Of a stretch of DNA of 64,000 nt, positions 26,591 through 35,802 are shown one piece after another; the stretch's first letter is position 1, and each line of letters opens with the position of its first letter. Origin of the DNA: Castellaniella hirudinis (GTDB lineage: Bacteria > Pseudomonadota > Gammaproteobacteria > Burkholderiales > Burkholderiaceae_B); the NCBI RefSeq assembly GCF_042651965.1, contig NZ_JBHSDY010000007.1:248001-312000 (forward strand), given 5' to 3'. The position numbers were made by a program, and so were the translations under genes. The notes beneath the pieces are model-generated. The model had not been told where the DNA came from, ran no database searches, and saw only the letters and a program-made list of their open reading frames with translations.

Positions 26591-27994
26591 ATGGCACAAG
26601 AACTGGACCTCCTCATCACCGGCGCAGAGATCATCACGGCAGCGGACCGTTTCAGCGCAGACATCGGCATCCGAAACGGCGTCATCGCCGCGCTGGGAAC
26701 AGATCTCGGGCCCGCGCGGGAAACCATAGACGCCGGCGGCCTGCTGGCCCTGCCGGGGGGCGTCGACGCGCACTGCCACCTGGATCAGCCCCAAGGCTTC
26801 GGCCTGCGCATGGCCGATGATTTCGCCAGCGGCTCACGCTCGGCGGCCTGCGGCGGCACCACCACCATCATCCCGTTCGCCGCGCAGATCAAGGGCCAAT
26901 CCCTGCGCGCGGCCGTGGACGACTACCACCAGCGCGCCAACGGCAAATCCTGCATCGACTATGCCTTCCACATGATCGTCTCGGATCCGGCGCCCGCGAT
27001 CCTGGAACAAGAGCTCCCCGCGCTGATCGACGAGGGCTATACCTCGTTCAAGATCTACATGACCTACGACGACCTGAAGCTCAACGACCGCCAGATCCTG
27101 GACGTGCTGGACGTCGCCCGCCAAGGGGGCGCGCTGGTCATGGTGCACGCGGAAAACTCCGATTGCATCAGTTGGCTGACGGACCGCCTGGCCGCTGCAG
27201 GAAAAACCACGCCGCAATACCACGCGACCTCCCGCCCCCAGGCCGTAGAGCGCGAAGCCACCCACCGGGCCATCACATTCTCTGAACTGGTCGACGTGCC
27301 GATCCTGATCGTCCACGTCTCGGGCAGCGAAGCCATCGAACAAATCCGCTGGGCGCACCAGCGGGGCCAACGGATCTTCGCCGAAACCTGCCCTCAATAC
27401 CTCTATCTCACCGCAGAGGATCTGGGCCACGGACACTACGAGGGCGCCAAATGCATCTGCAGCCCGCCGCCGCGCGACAGCGCCAACCAGGACGCCGTCT
27501 GGCAGGGCCTGGCGCAAGGCACCTTTTCCGTTTTTTCCTCGGACCACGCCCCGTTCAACTACGACGATCCTCAGGGCAAGAAACTCAAGGGCCGCGAACA
27601 GAAATTCCAATACATTCCCAACGGCATCCCCGGGCTGGAGACACGCCTGCCCCTGCTGTTTTCAGGCGGCGTCAACGGCGGACGCATCAGCCTCCACCAA
27701 TTCGTTGCGCTCACGTCCACCCAGCCGGCGAAGCTCTACGGGCTTTATCCCCGCAAAGGCTCGCTCATGGTGGGCTCCGATGCAGACATCGCCCTCTGGG
27801 ACCCCAAGCGCCAGGTCACCATCCGCAACAGCATGCTGCACCATGACGTCGACTACACCCCCTACGAGGGGCGCACGGTCACAGGCTGGCCCGTCATGAC
27901 CCTTGCCCGCGGCAAACTCGTCAGCAAGGACTTCGAGTTCGTCGGCACACCCGGCGCGGGCGCATTCATGCGTTGTGACAAACCGATGCTCTAA
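26591..27994 (+). CDS. Hydantoinase / dihydropyrimidinase family amidohydrolase
   Basis: It should open a cyclic amide such as a hydantoin, dihydropyrimidine or imide. The 467-residue protein has the metal ligands H61 and H63 (DAHCHLDQ), the carboxylated lysine in SFKIYMTYDD (K154), further ligands in MVHAENS and VHVSGSEA, and the terminal aspartate in SSDHAPFN. No N-carbamoyl amidase gene is nearby, so the product may not be a carbamoyl amino acid. AAGGGC precedes the ATG. It is divergent from the TRAP operon and probably belongs to the same pathway. Confidence 0.9.
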   Translation: MAQELDLLITGAEIITAADRFSADIGIRNGVIAALGTDLGPARETIDAGGLLALPGGVDAHCHLDQPQGFGLRMADDFASGSRSAACGGTTTIIPFAAQIKGQSLRAAVDDYHQRANGKSCIDYAFHMIVSDPAPAILEQELPALIDEGYTSFKIYMTYDDLKLNDRQILDVLDVARQGGALVMVHAENSDCISWLTDRLAAAGKTTPQYHATSRPQAVEREATHRAITFSELVDVPILIVHVSGSEAIEQIRWAHQRGQRIFAETCPQYLYLTAEDLGHGHYEGAKCICSPPPRDSANQDAVWQGLAQGTFSVFSSDHAPFNYDDPQGKKLKGREQKFQYIPNGIPGLETRLPLLFSGGVNGGRISLHQFVALTSTQPAKLYGLYPRKGSLMVGSDADIALWDPKRQVTIRNSMLHHDVDYTPYEGRTVTGWPVMTLARGKLVSKDFEFVGTPGAGAFMRCDKPML

Positions 27995-28131
27995 GGCGCC
28001 TCCGAATACGCACGAAATACGCAGTATCCATACTGGCATATAGCGCGTCCGCCGCTTACGAGGCGTGCTTTTTTGTTTCGTATCAATGGCTTGAAAACAA
28101 GGCAAAGGACAGGCAGCAGCACGCCTGCCCC

Positions 28132-28160
28132 TTTAACTCTTATAGAAGACTGCCTATAAT
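28132..28160 (+). promoter_or_regulatory. Candidate sigma-70 promoter of glcB
   Basis: TATAAT at 28155-28160 is a perfect -10 box, 17 bases after TTTAAC (28132-28137), a weak -35 box. It lies 43 bases before the glcB start. Confidence 0.6.
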
Positions 28161-28202
28161 TCAGGATTGATATATTTCATTCAAGATCATCCAAGGACCA
28201 TC

Positions 28203-30377
28203 ATGACCGATCGCATCTCCAGCCATGGACTCCAGATCGCCGCTTCTCTGCATCAGTTTCTCGAGCAAGAAGCCCTGCCGGGTACGGACGTACAGCCGGC
28301 CGCTTTCTGGGAAGGCCTCTCCGCAATCATTCATGACCTGGCCCCCAGGAACCGCGCCCTGCTGGCCGAACGCGACCGCCTCCAGGCCGCGCTGGACGGC
28401 TGGTACACCCAGCATCCCGGCCCCATCGCCGATCCGGCCGCCTACCGCGCCTTTCTGAAGAACATCGGCTACCTGAAGGACGCGCCCGAACAGGTCGCCG
28501 TCACCACCGCCGACGTCGACACGGAAATCACCGCCCAGGCCGGCCCGCAACTGGTCGTGCCGGTGATGAACGCCCGCTACGCCCTGAACGCCGCCAACGC
28601 CCGCTGGGGCAGTCTGTACGACGCCCTGTACGGCACCGATGCGATCTCCGAATCCGACGGCGCCACCCGCGCCGGCGGCTACAACCCGGTGCGCGGCGCG
28701 CGCGTCATCGCCTACGCCCGCCAGTTCCTGGACGGCAGCTTCCCCCTGGCCCACGGTTCGCACAGCGACGCCGCCGGCTATGCCGTCGTGGACGGCGACC
28801 TGCGCGTCACGCTGCGCGGCGGCGCCGTCACCGGCCTGGCCGACGCCGGCGCCTTCCAGGGCCACCGCGGCGACGCCGCCGCCCCGCAGGCCCTGGTCCT
28901 GCTGCACAACGGCCTGCACATCGAAATCCAGTTCGATGCCAGCCACCCCATCGGCAAGACCGACTCCGCCCACATCAAGGACGTGGTCGTCGAGTCGGCC
29001 CTGACCACCATCATGGACTGCGAGGACTCCGTCGCCGCCGTGGACGCGGACGACAAGGTCCTCGCCTACCGCAACTGGCTGGGCCTGATGAAGGGCGACC
29101 TGACCGAGGACCTGGTCAAGGGCGGCAAGACCATCACCCGCCGCCTGAACCCGGACCGCGAGTACACCGCGCGCGACGGCAGCGCCGCCACGCTGCACGG
29201 CCGTTCGCTGATGTTCGTGCGCAACGTCGGCCACCTGATGACCAACCCGGCCATCCTGGACCGCGACGGCAACGAAGTGCCCGAGGGCATCCTGGATGCT
29301 GTCTGCACCTCGCTGATCGCCATCCACGACCTGAAGGCCCGCAAGAACTCCCGCACCGGCTCAATCTACATCGTCAAACCCAAGATGCACGGCCCCGACG
29401 AAGTCGCCTTCGCCGACGAAATCTTCGGCCGCACCGAACAACTGCTGGGTCTGGCGCCCAACACGATCAAGATGGGCATCATGGACGAGGAACGCCGCAC
29501 CAGCGTCAACCTCAAGGCCTGCATCGCCGCCGCCACCGAACGCGTGGCCTTCATCAACACCGGCTTCCTGGACCGCACCGGCGACGAACTGCACACCTCC
29601 ATGCGCGCCGGCGTCATGGTGCGCAAGCACGACATGAAGGCCCAGACCTGGATCCAGGCCTACGAGCCCAACAACGTGCAAAGCGGCCTGGAATGCGGCC
29701 TGCGCGGCCACGCCCAGATCGGCAAGGGCATGTGGGCCATGCCCGACCTGATGGCTGCGATGCTGGAACAGAAGGTCGGCCAGCTCAAGGTCGGCGCCAA
29801 CACCGCCTGGGTGCCCTCGCCCACCGCCGCCACCCTGCACGCCCTGCACTACCACCAGGTCGACGTGGTCGCCGTGCAAAAGTCCCTGGAAAACCATCAC
29901 GAGGACTACACCGACCGCATCCTGACCGTGCCGGTCACCGCCGCGCCCACCTGGACGCCCAAGCAGATCCAGCAAGAGCTGGACAACAACTGCCAGGGCA
30001 TTCTGGGCTACGTGGTGCGCTGGATCGACCAGGGCGTGGGCTGCTCCAAGGTCCCCGACATCCATGACGTGGGCCTGATGGAAGACCGCGCCACGCTGCG
30101 GATCTCCAGCCAGCACATCGCCAACTGGCTGCTGCACGGCGTCGCCACCCGCGCGCAGGTCGAAGAAACCCTGCGCCGCATGGCCGCCGTGGTGGACAAG
30201 CAGAACGCTGGCGATGCCGCCTACGAGCCGATGGACGGCCACTTCGACACGTCCTGCGCCTTCAAGGCCGCCAGCGACCTGATCTTCAAGGGCCTGGAAC
30301 AGCCCAACGGCTACACCGAGCCGCTGCTGCACCACTGGCGCCAGGTGAAAAAGGCGGAACTGGCCGCCAAGGCCTGA
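28203..30377 (+). CDS. glcB: Malate synthase G
   Basis: It condenses glyoxylate with acetyl-CoA to malate. The 724-residue protein matches the length of the G isoform. Visible landmarks are NARWGSLYDALYGTDAI split near residue 120, SALTTIMDCEDSVAAVDA near 265, the catalytic RNVGHLMTNPA near 335, GIMDEERRTS near 425 and EPNNVQSGLECG. AAGGACCATC precedes the ATG. It stands alone between its own promoter and terminator and complements the glx operon as a second glyoxylate exit. Confidence 0.97.
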   Translation: MTDRISSHGLQIAASLHQFLEQEALPGTDVQPAAFWEGLSAIIHDLAPRNRALLAERDRLQAALDGWYTQHPGPIADPAAYRAFLKNIGYLKDAPEQVAVTTADVDTEITAQAGPQLVVPVMNARYALNAANARWGSLYDALYGTDAISESDGATRAGGYNPVRGARVIAYARQFLDGSFPLAHGSHSDAAGYAVVDGDLRVTLRGGAVTGLADAGAFQGHRGDAAAPQALVLLHNGLHIEIQFDASHPIGKTDSAHIKDVVVESALTTIMDCEDSVAAVDADDKVLAYRNWLGLMKGDLTEDLVKGGKTITRRLNPDREYTARDGSAATLHGRSLMFVRNVGHLMTNPAILDRDGNEVPEGILDAVCTSLIAIHDLKARKNSRTGSIYIVKPKMHGPDEVAFADEIFGRTEQLLGLAPNTIKMGIMDEERRTSVNLKACIAAATERVAFINTGFLDRTGDELHTSMRAGVMVRKHDMKAQTWIQAYEPNNVQSGLECGLRGHAQIGKGMWAMPDLMAAMLEQKVGQLKVGANTAWVPSPTAATLHALHYHQVDVVAVQKSLENHHEDYTDRILTVPVTAAPTWTPKQIQQELDNNCQGILGYVVRWIDQGVGCSKVPDIHDVGLMEDRATLRISSQHIANWLLHGVATRAQVEETLRRMAAVVDKQNAGDAAYEPMDGHFDTSCAFKAASDLIFKGLEQPNGYTEPLLHHWRQVKKAELAAKA

Positions 30378-30411
30378 CCGCTGCCGCGCAGCCGCCCCGC
30401 TACAGAAAAAA

Positions 30412-30444
30412 CCGCCGGACCAGCCATGGTCGCGGCGGTTTTTT
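30412..30444 (+). terminator. Intrinsic terminator after glcB
   Basis: CCGCCG and CGGCGG flank a second pairing (GACCA/TGGTC), giving an 11-bp stem with one bulge, followed by six Ts. A run of As precedes the stem, so it may also work on the other strand. Confidence 0.85.
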
Positions 30445-30478
30445 CATTTCAATTTTTTCATTTCAATACGGCGTCAAT

Positions 30479-30506
30479 GGAATAAACCACCCGCCTGGAC
30501 TGTTTA
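30479..30506 (+). promoter_or_regulatory. Candidate ECF-sigma promoter
   Basis: GGAATAAACC at 30479 resembles ECF -35 boxes and TGTTTA (30501-30506) resembles an ECF -10 box, with 16 bases between GGAATA and TGTTTA. It lies 32 bases before the COG4315 gene that heads a unit encoding an ECF sigma factor, so autoregulation is plausible. Confidence 0.45.
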
Positions 30507-30538
30507 CCGCAGGTCACCCCCACACAAGGAGAACTGCC

Positions 30539-30919
30539 ATGATTCGTCCCGCTTCCCTCTGGATTCTCGGTCCGGTGCTGCTGGCCGCCAGCGCCACGGC
30601 GCAGGCGCAGGCCCCGGCCACCGCCATGAACGGCATGCTGGTCGGCCCCAACCAGATGACGCTCTATGTCTTCGACAAGGACACCGCAGGCTCCGGCAAG
30701 AGCGTGTGCAACGGCGGCTGCGCCGCCAACTGGCCGCCCCTGATGACGGCTGCGGGGGCCTCCGCCACCGGCGACTGGAGCGTGGTCGTCCGTGACGACG
30801 GCAGCAAGCAATGGGCCTACAAGGGCCGGCCGCTCTACTACTGGAGCAAGGATGCCAAGCCCGGCGACAAAACGGGGGACGGCCTCCTCGACAATGCCTG
30901 GCACACCGCCAGGCCCTGA
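30539..30919 (+). CDS. COG4315-type secreted protein
   Basis: The function is not known. The 126-residue protein has a signal peptide (hydrophobic LWILGPVLLAASATA then AQAQA) and two modules of the COG4315 type: MNGMLVGPNQMTLYVFDKDT with SVCNGGCAANWPPL, and DDGSKQWAYKGRPLYYWSKDAKPGDKTGDG. Two cysteines in CNGGC may form a disulfide or bind a ligand. It lacks a clear lipobox. In many proteobacteria such genes lie beside ECF sigma genes, as here, where the sigma gene starts 12 bases later. Confidence 0.85.
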   Translation: MIRPASLWILGPVLLAASATAQAQAPATAMNGMLVGPNQMTLYVFDKDTAGSGKSVCNGGCAANWPPLMTAAGASATGDWSVVVRDDGSKQWAYKGRPLYYWSKDAKPGDKTGDGLLDNAWHTARP

Positions 30920-30931
30920 ACACCGTCCCGC

Positions 30932-31459
30932 GTGGACATCGACGCCGCCATCGCCCACATCCCGCGCCTGCGCCGCTATGCGCGGGCGCTGATGGGCGAC
31001 GCCGCCCGCGCGGACGACCTGGTGCAGGATACGCTGGAACGCGCCTGCCAGAAATGGGCGCAATGGCGCCCCCCCGACGCAGCATCGGCGGACCAGGTCC
31101 AGGCGGCGCTGCGCGGCTGGCTGCTCACCCTGATGCACAACCTGTTTGCCAACCAGTGGCGGCAGGCGGCGCATCAACGCACGGTCGGCTGGGACGAAAC
31201 CCTGGCATCCGGGCATGATCCCACCCCGGACATGGGGCTGCGGCTCGACCTGGAGCGCGCGCTGACACTGCTGGCCCCGCAAGCGCGCGAGGTGCTGCTG
31301 CTGGTGGGAATGGAACAATACAGCTACGCCGAAACGGCGCGGATGCTCGACATCCCCATCGGCACAGTGATGTCCCGCCTGGCGCGGGCGCGCGAACAGT
31401 TGCGGCGCCTGATGGAAGGAGAAACGCCCCCCCGGGCCTCATTGAAGGCCGTGAAATGA
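30932..31459 (+). CDS. ECF-type RNA polymerase sigma factor
   Basis: This 175-residue sigma-70 family protein has region 2 (IPRLRRYARALMGDAARADDLVQDTLERA, residues about 9-37) and region 4 (LDLERALTLLAPQAREVLLLVGMEQYSYAETARMLDIPIGTVMSRLARARE, about 96-150). The start is GTG at 30932. The upstream gene ends 12 bases before and the anti-sigma gene begins 13 bases after, so the three form one unit. The signal it answers to is not evident. Confidence 0.92.
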   Translation: MDIDAAIAHIPRLRRYARALMGDAARADDLVQDTLERACQKWAQWRPPDAASADQVQAALRGWLLTLMHNLFANQWRQAAHQRTVGWDETLASGHDPTPDMGLRLDLERALTLLAPQAREVLLLVGMEQYSYAETARMLDIPIGTVMSRLARAREQLRRLMEGETPPRASLKAVK

Positions 31460-31472
31460 AGGAACGCGATCA

Positions 31473-32267
31473 ATGTCCATGAACCGCCCCGACGAGACCG
31501 CACTCCATGCCTGGGTGGACGGAGAACTCGAGCCCAAACGCGCTGCGGAGGTGGCGCAATGGCTGTCGGAACACCCCGACGAGGCGGCCCGCGTGGCCGC
31601 CCTGCAGGCGCAATGCGCCGGCTTGCGGGCCTTGCGGGCCGAGATGCTGGACGAGCCGGTGCCGCCCCGGCTGCGCTACGCACTGCGCCGGCCGCCGCTG
31701 CAATGGCGCTGGCCGCACGCACTGGCGGCCGGGGTGATGCTCAGCCTGGGGCTGGGTTTGGGCTACGGCCTGGGCGGCCGGGAACCGGGCGCCTCACCGC
31801 CACAGGCGAGCGTCCTGGCGCAGTTGCCGGTCTTCGTGCGAGAGGCCGCCGCAGCCCATGCGGTCTTCGTGCCGGAACAGCGCCACCCCGTGGAAGTCGC
31901 GGCGCAGCAGCAGGCACACCTGGTGCAATGGCTGTCCAAGCGGCTGGGGGTGCGGCTCAAGGTGCCGGTACTCGATGCCCAGGGCTTCCACCTGATCGGT
32001 GGCCGCCTGCTGCCAGGCGAGGCCGGTCAGGCGCGTGCGCAGTTCATGTACCAGGATTCAGCCGGCACGCGCGTGACGCTGTACGTCTCGGTGCTGTCGC
32101 GAGAAGACGCGGACGCTGCGGCGCCCGTGGCCTTCCAGTGGGCCGGCGATGCGTCGGCCCAAGGTTTCTACTGGATCGACGGGCACCAAGGCTACGCGGT
32201 CAGCGCCGCCTTGCCGCGCGAACGGCTGCACGTGCTGGCCGAGTCCATCTACCATCAGATGGACTGA
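31473..32267 (+). CDS. Membrane-anchored anti-sigma factor
   Basis: The 264-residue protein fits the anti-sigma layout: a short cytoplasmic helical domain (LHAWVDGELEPKRAAEVAQWL, residues about 11-31), one membrane helix at about 80-102 (ALAAGVMLSLGLGLGYGLGG), then a periplasmic domain of about 160 residues. The zinc-binding HxxxCxxC motif of many relatives is not complete. The periplasmic part (VPVLDAQGFHLIGGRLLPG and later) resembles the C-terminal domain of other ECF anti-sigma proteins. It should hold the neighbouring sigma factor inactive until a cell-envelope signal arrives. Confidence 0.88.
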   Translation: MSMNRPDETALHAWVDGELEPKRAAEVAQWLSEHPDEAARVAALQAQCAGLRALRAEMLDEPVPPRLRYALRRPPLQWRWPHALAAGVMLSLGLGLGYGLGGREPGASPPQASVLAQLPVFVREAAAAHAVFVPEQRHPVEVAAQQQAHLVQWLSKRLGVRLKVPVLDAQGFHLIGGRLLPGEAGQARAQFMYQDSAGTRVTLYVSVLSREDADAAAPVAFQWAGDASAQGFYWIDGHQGYAVSAALPRERLHVLAESIYHQMD

Positions 32268-32293
32268 ACACAGCGGCAGGCCCTCGCAGCGCC

Positions 32294-33415
32294 TCAGGCG
32301 TCGCCCCAGACCTCGCGGGCGGTTTCGACCACCAGCCGCAGCTTGGCGCGCTGATCCTCGACCGCCACGTTATTGCCATGCACCGTGCTCGAAAAGCCGC
32401 ATTGCGGCGACAGGGCAAGCTGTTCCAGGGGCGCGTGCCTGGCCGCCTCGTCGATGCGGCGCTTCAGATCGTCCTTGGATTCCAGGGCGCCGAACTTGGT
32501 CGTGACCAGACCCAGCACCACGATCTTGCCGGCCGGCAGGAAACGCAGCGGACGGAAATCGCCGCTGCGGTCGTCATCGTATTCCATGAAATACGCGTCC
32601 AGGTTCATTTCCGACAACAGCGCCTCGGCCACGGGCTCGTAGTTGCCCTCGGCGGCATAGGTGCTCTTGAAATTGCCCCGGCACAGATGCATGGCCAGCA
32701 CCATGCCCTCGGGCTTGCGCGCCACCACCCGGTTGATGAAACCGGCGTAGCGGTGCGGCAGTTCGTTGGGGTCGTCGCCACGCGCCTTGGCGGCCTCGCG
32801 CATGCGGCCGTCGCACAGATAGGCCAGGTTGGTGTCGTCCATCTGGACGTAGCGGCAGCCGGCGTCGTACAGGCTGCGCAATTCCTGGCCGTAGGCCTCG
32901 GCCACGTCCTCGTAGAAATCGGGATCCAGTTCCGGATAGGCCACGGCGTCGATGCCGGCGCGTCCGCCCCGGAAATGCAGCATGGTGGGCGAAGGGATCG
33001 TGACCTTGGGCGTGTGGCCTGCCGAGACCTGACTCGCCAGATATTCGAAATCAGCACGCTGGATGTCGCGCGCATGGCGCACCTTGCCGGTCACCAGAAT
33101 CGACGGCGGCGCCAGATGCTCCTTGCCGTCCGCCCCCGTCACCACCTTGGGATCGTCGGTGGTCACGCCATCGAGCCGCCGCAGGAAATCCAGGTGGAAA
33201 TACGTGCGGCGGAATTCGCCGTCCGTCACCGATTTCAGGCCGATGTCCTCCTGGAAGCGCACGACCTCGGCAATCGCGCGGTCCTCGACGGCGCGCAGGG
33301 CGGCGGCATCGATTTCGCCCCGGGCATGGCGATCACGTGCCTCGAGCAGATAGACGGGCCGCAGGAAGCTGCCGACGTGGTCGGCGCGAAACGGCGGAAC
33401 AGAACGTGCAGTCAT
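32294..33415 (-). CDS. MetE C-terminal-like methyltransferase (YxjG family)
   Basis: The 373-residue protein resembles the catalytic half of cobalamin-independent methionine synthase. It has RADHVGSFLRP at the start, EFRRTYFHLDFL near residue 77, the QMDDTNLAYL segment, the histidine in LAMHLCRGN near 243, and SPQCGFSSTV near 350 carrying the zinc-type cysteine. It lacks the N-terminal MetE domain. Relatives are annotated as methyl-transfer enzymes of uncertain substrate. Two ATG codons lie in tandem (33418, 33415); the second has better spacing from GGAG. Confidence 0.82.
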   Translation of the reverse strand: MTARSVPPFRADHVGSFLRPVYLLEARDRHARGEIDAAALRAVEDRAIAEVVRFQEDIGLKSVTDGEFRRTYFHLDFLRRLDGVTTDDPKVVTGADGKEHLAPPSILVTGKVRHARDIQRADFEYLASQVSAGHTPKVTIPSPTMLHFRGGRAGIDAVAYPELDPDFYEDVAEAYGQELRSLYDAGCRYVQMDDTNLAYLCDGRMREAAKARGDDPNELPHRYAGFINRVVARKPEGMVLAMHLCRGNFKSTYAAEGNYEPVAEALLSEMNLDAYFMEYDDDRSGDFRPLRFLPAGKIVVLGLVTTKFGALESKDDLKRRIDEAARHAPLEQLALSPQCGFSSTVHGNNVAVEDQRAKLRLVVETAREVWGDA

Positions 33416-33561
33416 CATGATCTCCTGGATGGACAAGAGTTCAGTGTACTGAATATGTACTGAAAATCCAGCCGGCAGGCCGGGCAGAGGAGGCCGGGGC
33501 GCGGAGGAACCTGATATGCTGCTTGCCTGAACCCGCCAGGTCTTCCCTTCCCCTGTACAAC

Positions 33562-34521
33562 ATGCGTCTCTCCAGCCTCGTTCGCCGCGCGTCGAGCACG
33601 TCGCCCCTCGCCGGCATCGCCCTGGTGATTCTGGCCTCCTGGTCGCTTTCCACGCTGGACACCAGCGGCAAATGGATCATGGCGGCCGGCCTGCCCCTGG
33701 CCTTTGTCTGCTGGGTGCGGTTCACCGTCCACCTGGCCCTGGTCGCCGCCCTGATCCCGGCTTCGGAACTGCGGGCGGCGCTGCGCCCCAAACGCCCCTA
33801 CGCTCAGCTCCTGCGCGGCACGGTGATGGTCACCGCAACCTTCACGTTCTTCACCGCCCTGCAGCACATGCCGCAGGCCGAGGCGACCTCCATCAACTTC
33901 CTGGCCCCCCTGATCATGCTGGCCTGCGCGCCGTGGATCCTGCGCGAACCCCCCCGGCTGTCGCGCTGGGTCGCCGCCCTGGCCGGCTTCGCCGGCATCC
34001 TGATCATCATCCGCCCGGGCAGCGGCCTGGACCCGGTCGGGGTGTCTTTCGGCCTGATGACCGCCTTGCTGTTCTCGGTCCAATACGTGTGCACCCGCCT
34101 GGTCGCCGTCGACAGCCCCATGACCACCCTGGTCTGGAGCGGCGGCGTCGGCACGATCGCCCTGACCCTCGCGCTGCCCTTCATCGTGCCGGCGGCCTGG
34201 CCCATCCTCAGCACCTTCGGCCCCCTGGAATGGCTGGTGATGATCAGCACCGGCTTTTGGGGCTCTCTGGGCCACATCCTGCAGATCCAGGCCTACCGCC
34301 TGACGCCCGCCTCCCTGCTCGCCCCCTTTCTCTATCTGCAGATCGTCGCGGCCTCGATCCTGGGCTGGCTGGTCTGGGGCGATTTTCCCGACGCCCTCAC
34401 CTGGCTGGGCATCGCGGTGGTCTGCGGCAGCGGCATCGTGATCGGCATCATCGAATGGCGGCGCGCGCCGGCGGCGGATGGCGCCGCCGCATCTCCTACA
34501 ATCCCGTCCACCCCCCGCTGA
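33562..34521 (+). CDS. DMT superfamily (EamA) transporter
   Basis: A 319-residue cytoplasmic membrane protein with ten hydrophobic helices in two EamA repeats (the first ends near residue 150, the second has GFWGSLGHILQIQAYRLTPASLLAPF). Members export metabolites; the substrate is unknown. No clear ribosome site precedes the ATG at 33562, and upstream non-ATG starts are possible. It is divergent from the MetE-like gene over 146 bases and followed by the flavoprotein gene after 33 bases. Confidence 0.85.
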   Translation: MRLSSLVRRASSTSPLAGIALVILASWSLSTLDTSGKWIMAAGLPLAFVCWVRFTVHLALVAALIPASELRAALRPKRPYAQLLRGTVMVTATFTFFTALQHMPQAEATSINFLAPLIMLACAPWILREPPRLSRWVAALAGFAGILIIIRPGSGLDPVGVSFGLMTALLFSVQYVCTRLVAVDSPMTTLVWSGGVGTIALTLALPFIVPAAWPILSTFGPLEWLVMISTGFWGSLGHILQIQAYRLTPASLLAPFLYLQIVAASILGWLVWGDFPDALTWLGIAVVCGSGIVIGIIEWRRAPAADGAAASPTIPSTPR

Positions 34522-34554
34522 CATCCGGGACGCGGGTTTTCAAGGACGACTCTT

Positions 34555-35802
34555 TTGCCATCCCATTCGATTGCCGTGATCGGCGGCGGCCCGGCCGGGC
34601 TGATGGCGGCTGAAACCCTGGCGGCGGCGGGCGCCTGTGTCGATCTCTACGACGCCATGCCCTCGGTGGGCCGCAAATTCCTGCTGGCCGGACGCGGCGG
34701 GCTCAACCTGACCCACGGCGAACCCCTGCCCGCCTTCCTGTCGCGCTACCGTGAACAGGCGCCCTGGGTGGGGTCCTGGCTGGCCGACTTCGGTCCGCAA
34801 GCCCTGCGCGACTGGGCGCACGGCCTGGGGGTGGACACCTTCGTCGGCACCTCGGGGCGGGTCTTTCCCGCCGGGATGAAAGCCGCGCCGCTGCTGCGCG
34901 CCTGGCTGCAGCGTCTGCGCGCGCAAGGCGTGCGCGTCCACGCCCGCCATCGCTGGACGGGGTGGGATGAATCCGGCCAATTGCGCTTCTCCACGCCTGC
35001 GGGCGAAACACATGTCCAGGCCGATGCCGTCATCCTGGCCTTGGGCGGCGGCAGTTGGTCCCGCCTGGGATCGGACGGCGCCTGGGCGCCCCTGCTGGCG
35101 GGAAAAGGCGTGGACATCATGCCGCTGCAGCCCGCCAACTGCGGGTTCCATGCGGACTGGAGCGCGCATTTCCAGGAACACCACGCGGGCGAGCCGCTGA
35201 AATCGATCGCCGCCCGTGTCCTCGACACCGCCGCACCGGACGCCGCTGCGCCGGACACCCACGCCCCCTGGCAGCGCGGCGAAATCATGCTGACCCGGGA
35301 CGGCCTGGAAGGCGGGCTGGTCTACGCCCTGTCCGCAGGCTTGCGCCAGGCGCTGGACCGCACCGGCGAAGCCGTGCTGGCCCTCGATCTGCTGCCCGAC
35401 CGCGAGGCCGCCTGGGTGGCCGGGCAAGTCCTGTATCCACGCGGCGCCAAGTCCTGGTCCAGCCATCTGCGCTCGCGCCTGAACCTGCACGGAGCCAAGG
35501 CCGGCTTGCTGCGGGAATGCCTGGGCAAGGAGGACTACGCGGATCCCGCCCGGCTGGCGGCGGCGATCAAGCAACTGCCCGTGCGGCTGAACGGCATGCG
35601 TCCCATGGACGAGGCCATCAGCACGGCAGGCGGCGTCCGCTCGCAGGCCATGGACGAACGGCTGATGCTGCGCGCCTTGCCAGGCGTCTTCTGCGCGGGC
35701 GAAATGCTGGACTGGGACGCCCCCACCGGCGGCTACCTGCTGACCGCCTGCTTTGCCGCAGGCCGCGCCGCAGCCCGGGGAGCGCTGGCTTGGCTGCATT
35801 GA
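34555..35802 (+). CDS. TIGR03862-type flavoprotein (HI0933 family)
   Basis: This predicted FAD oxidoreductase has 415 residues, starting with a dinucleotide-binding IAVIGGGPAGLMAAETLA and the GRKFLLAGRGGLNLTH family signature near residue 39. A second FAD contact is GGYLLTACFAAGRAAARGA at the end. The reaction is not known for this subfamily. The start is TTG at 34555 after AAGGA. Its stop overlaps the most likely start of the PIN gene by 4 bases (TTGA). Confidence 0.85.
   Translation: MPSHSIAVIGGGPAGLMAAETLAAAGACVDLYDAMPSVGRKFLLAGRGGLNLTHGEPLPAFLSRYREQAPWVGSWLADFGPQALRDWAHGLGVDTFVGTSGRVFPAGMKAAPLLRAWLQRLRAQGVRVHARHRWTGWDESGQLRFSTPAGETHVQADAVILALGGGSWSRLGSDGAWAPLLAGKGVDIMPLQPANCGFHADWSAHFQEHHAGEPLKSIAARVLDTAAPDAAAPDTHAPWQRGEIMLTRDGLEGGLVYALSAGLRQALDRTGEAVLALDLLPDREAAWVAGQVLYPRGAKSWSSHLRSRLNLHGAKAGLLRECLGKEDYADPARLAAAIKQLPVRLNGMRPMDEAISTAGGVRSQAMDERLMLRALPGVFCAGEMLDWDAPTGGYLLTACFAAGRAAARGALAWLH

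Noticed and set aside
28044..28074. Intrinsic terminator after the hydantoinase gene
   Set aside because: A run of six Ts is present, but the upstream stem is only about four perfect pairs, so it was not called.
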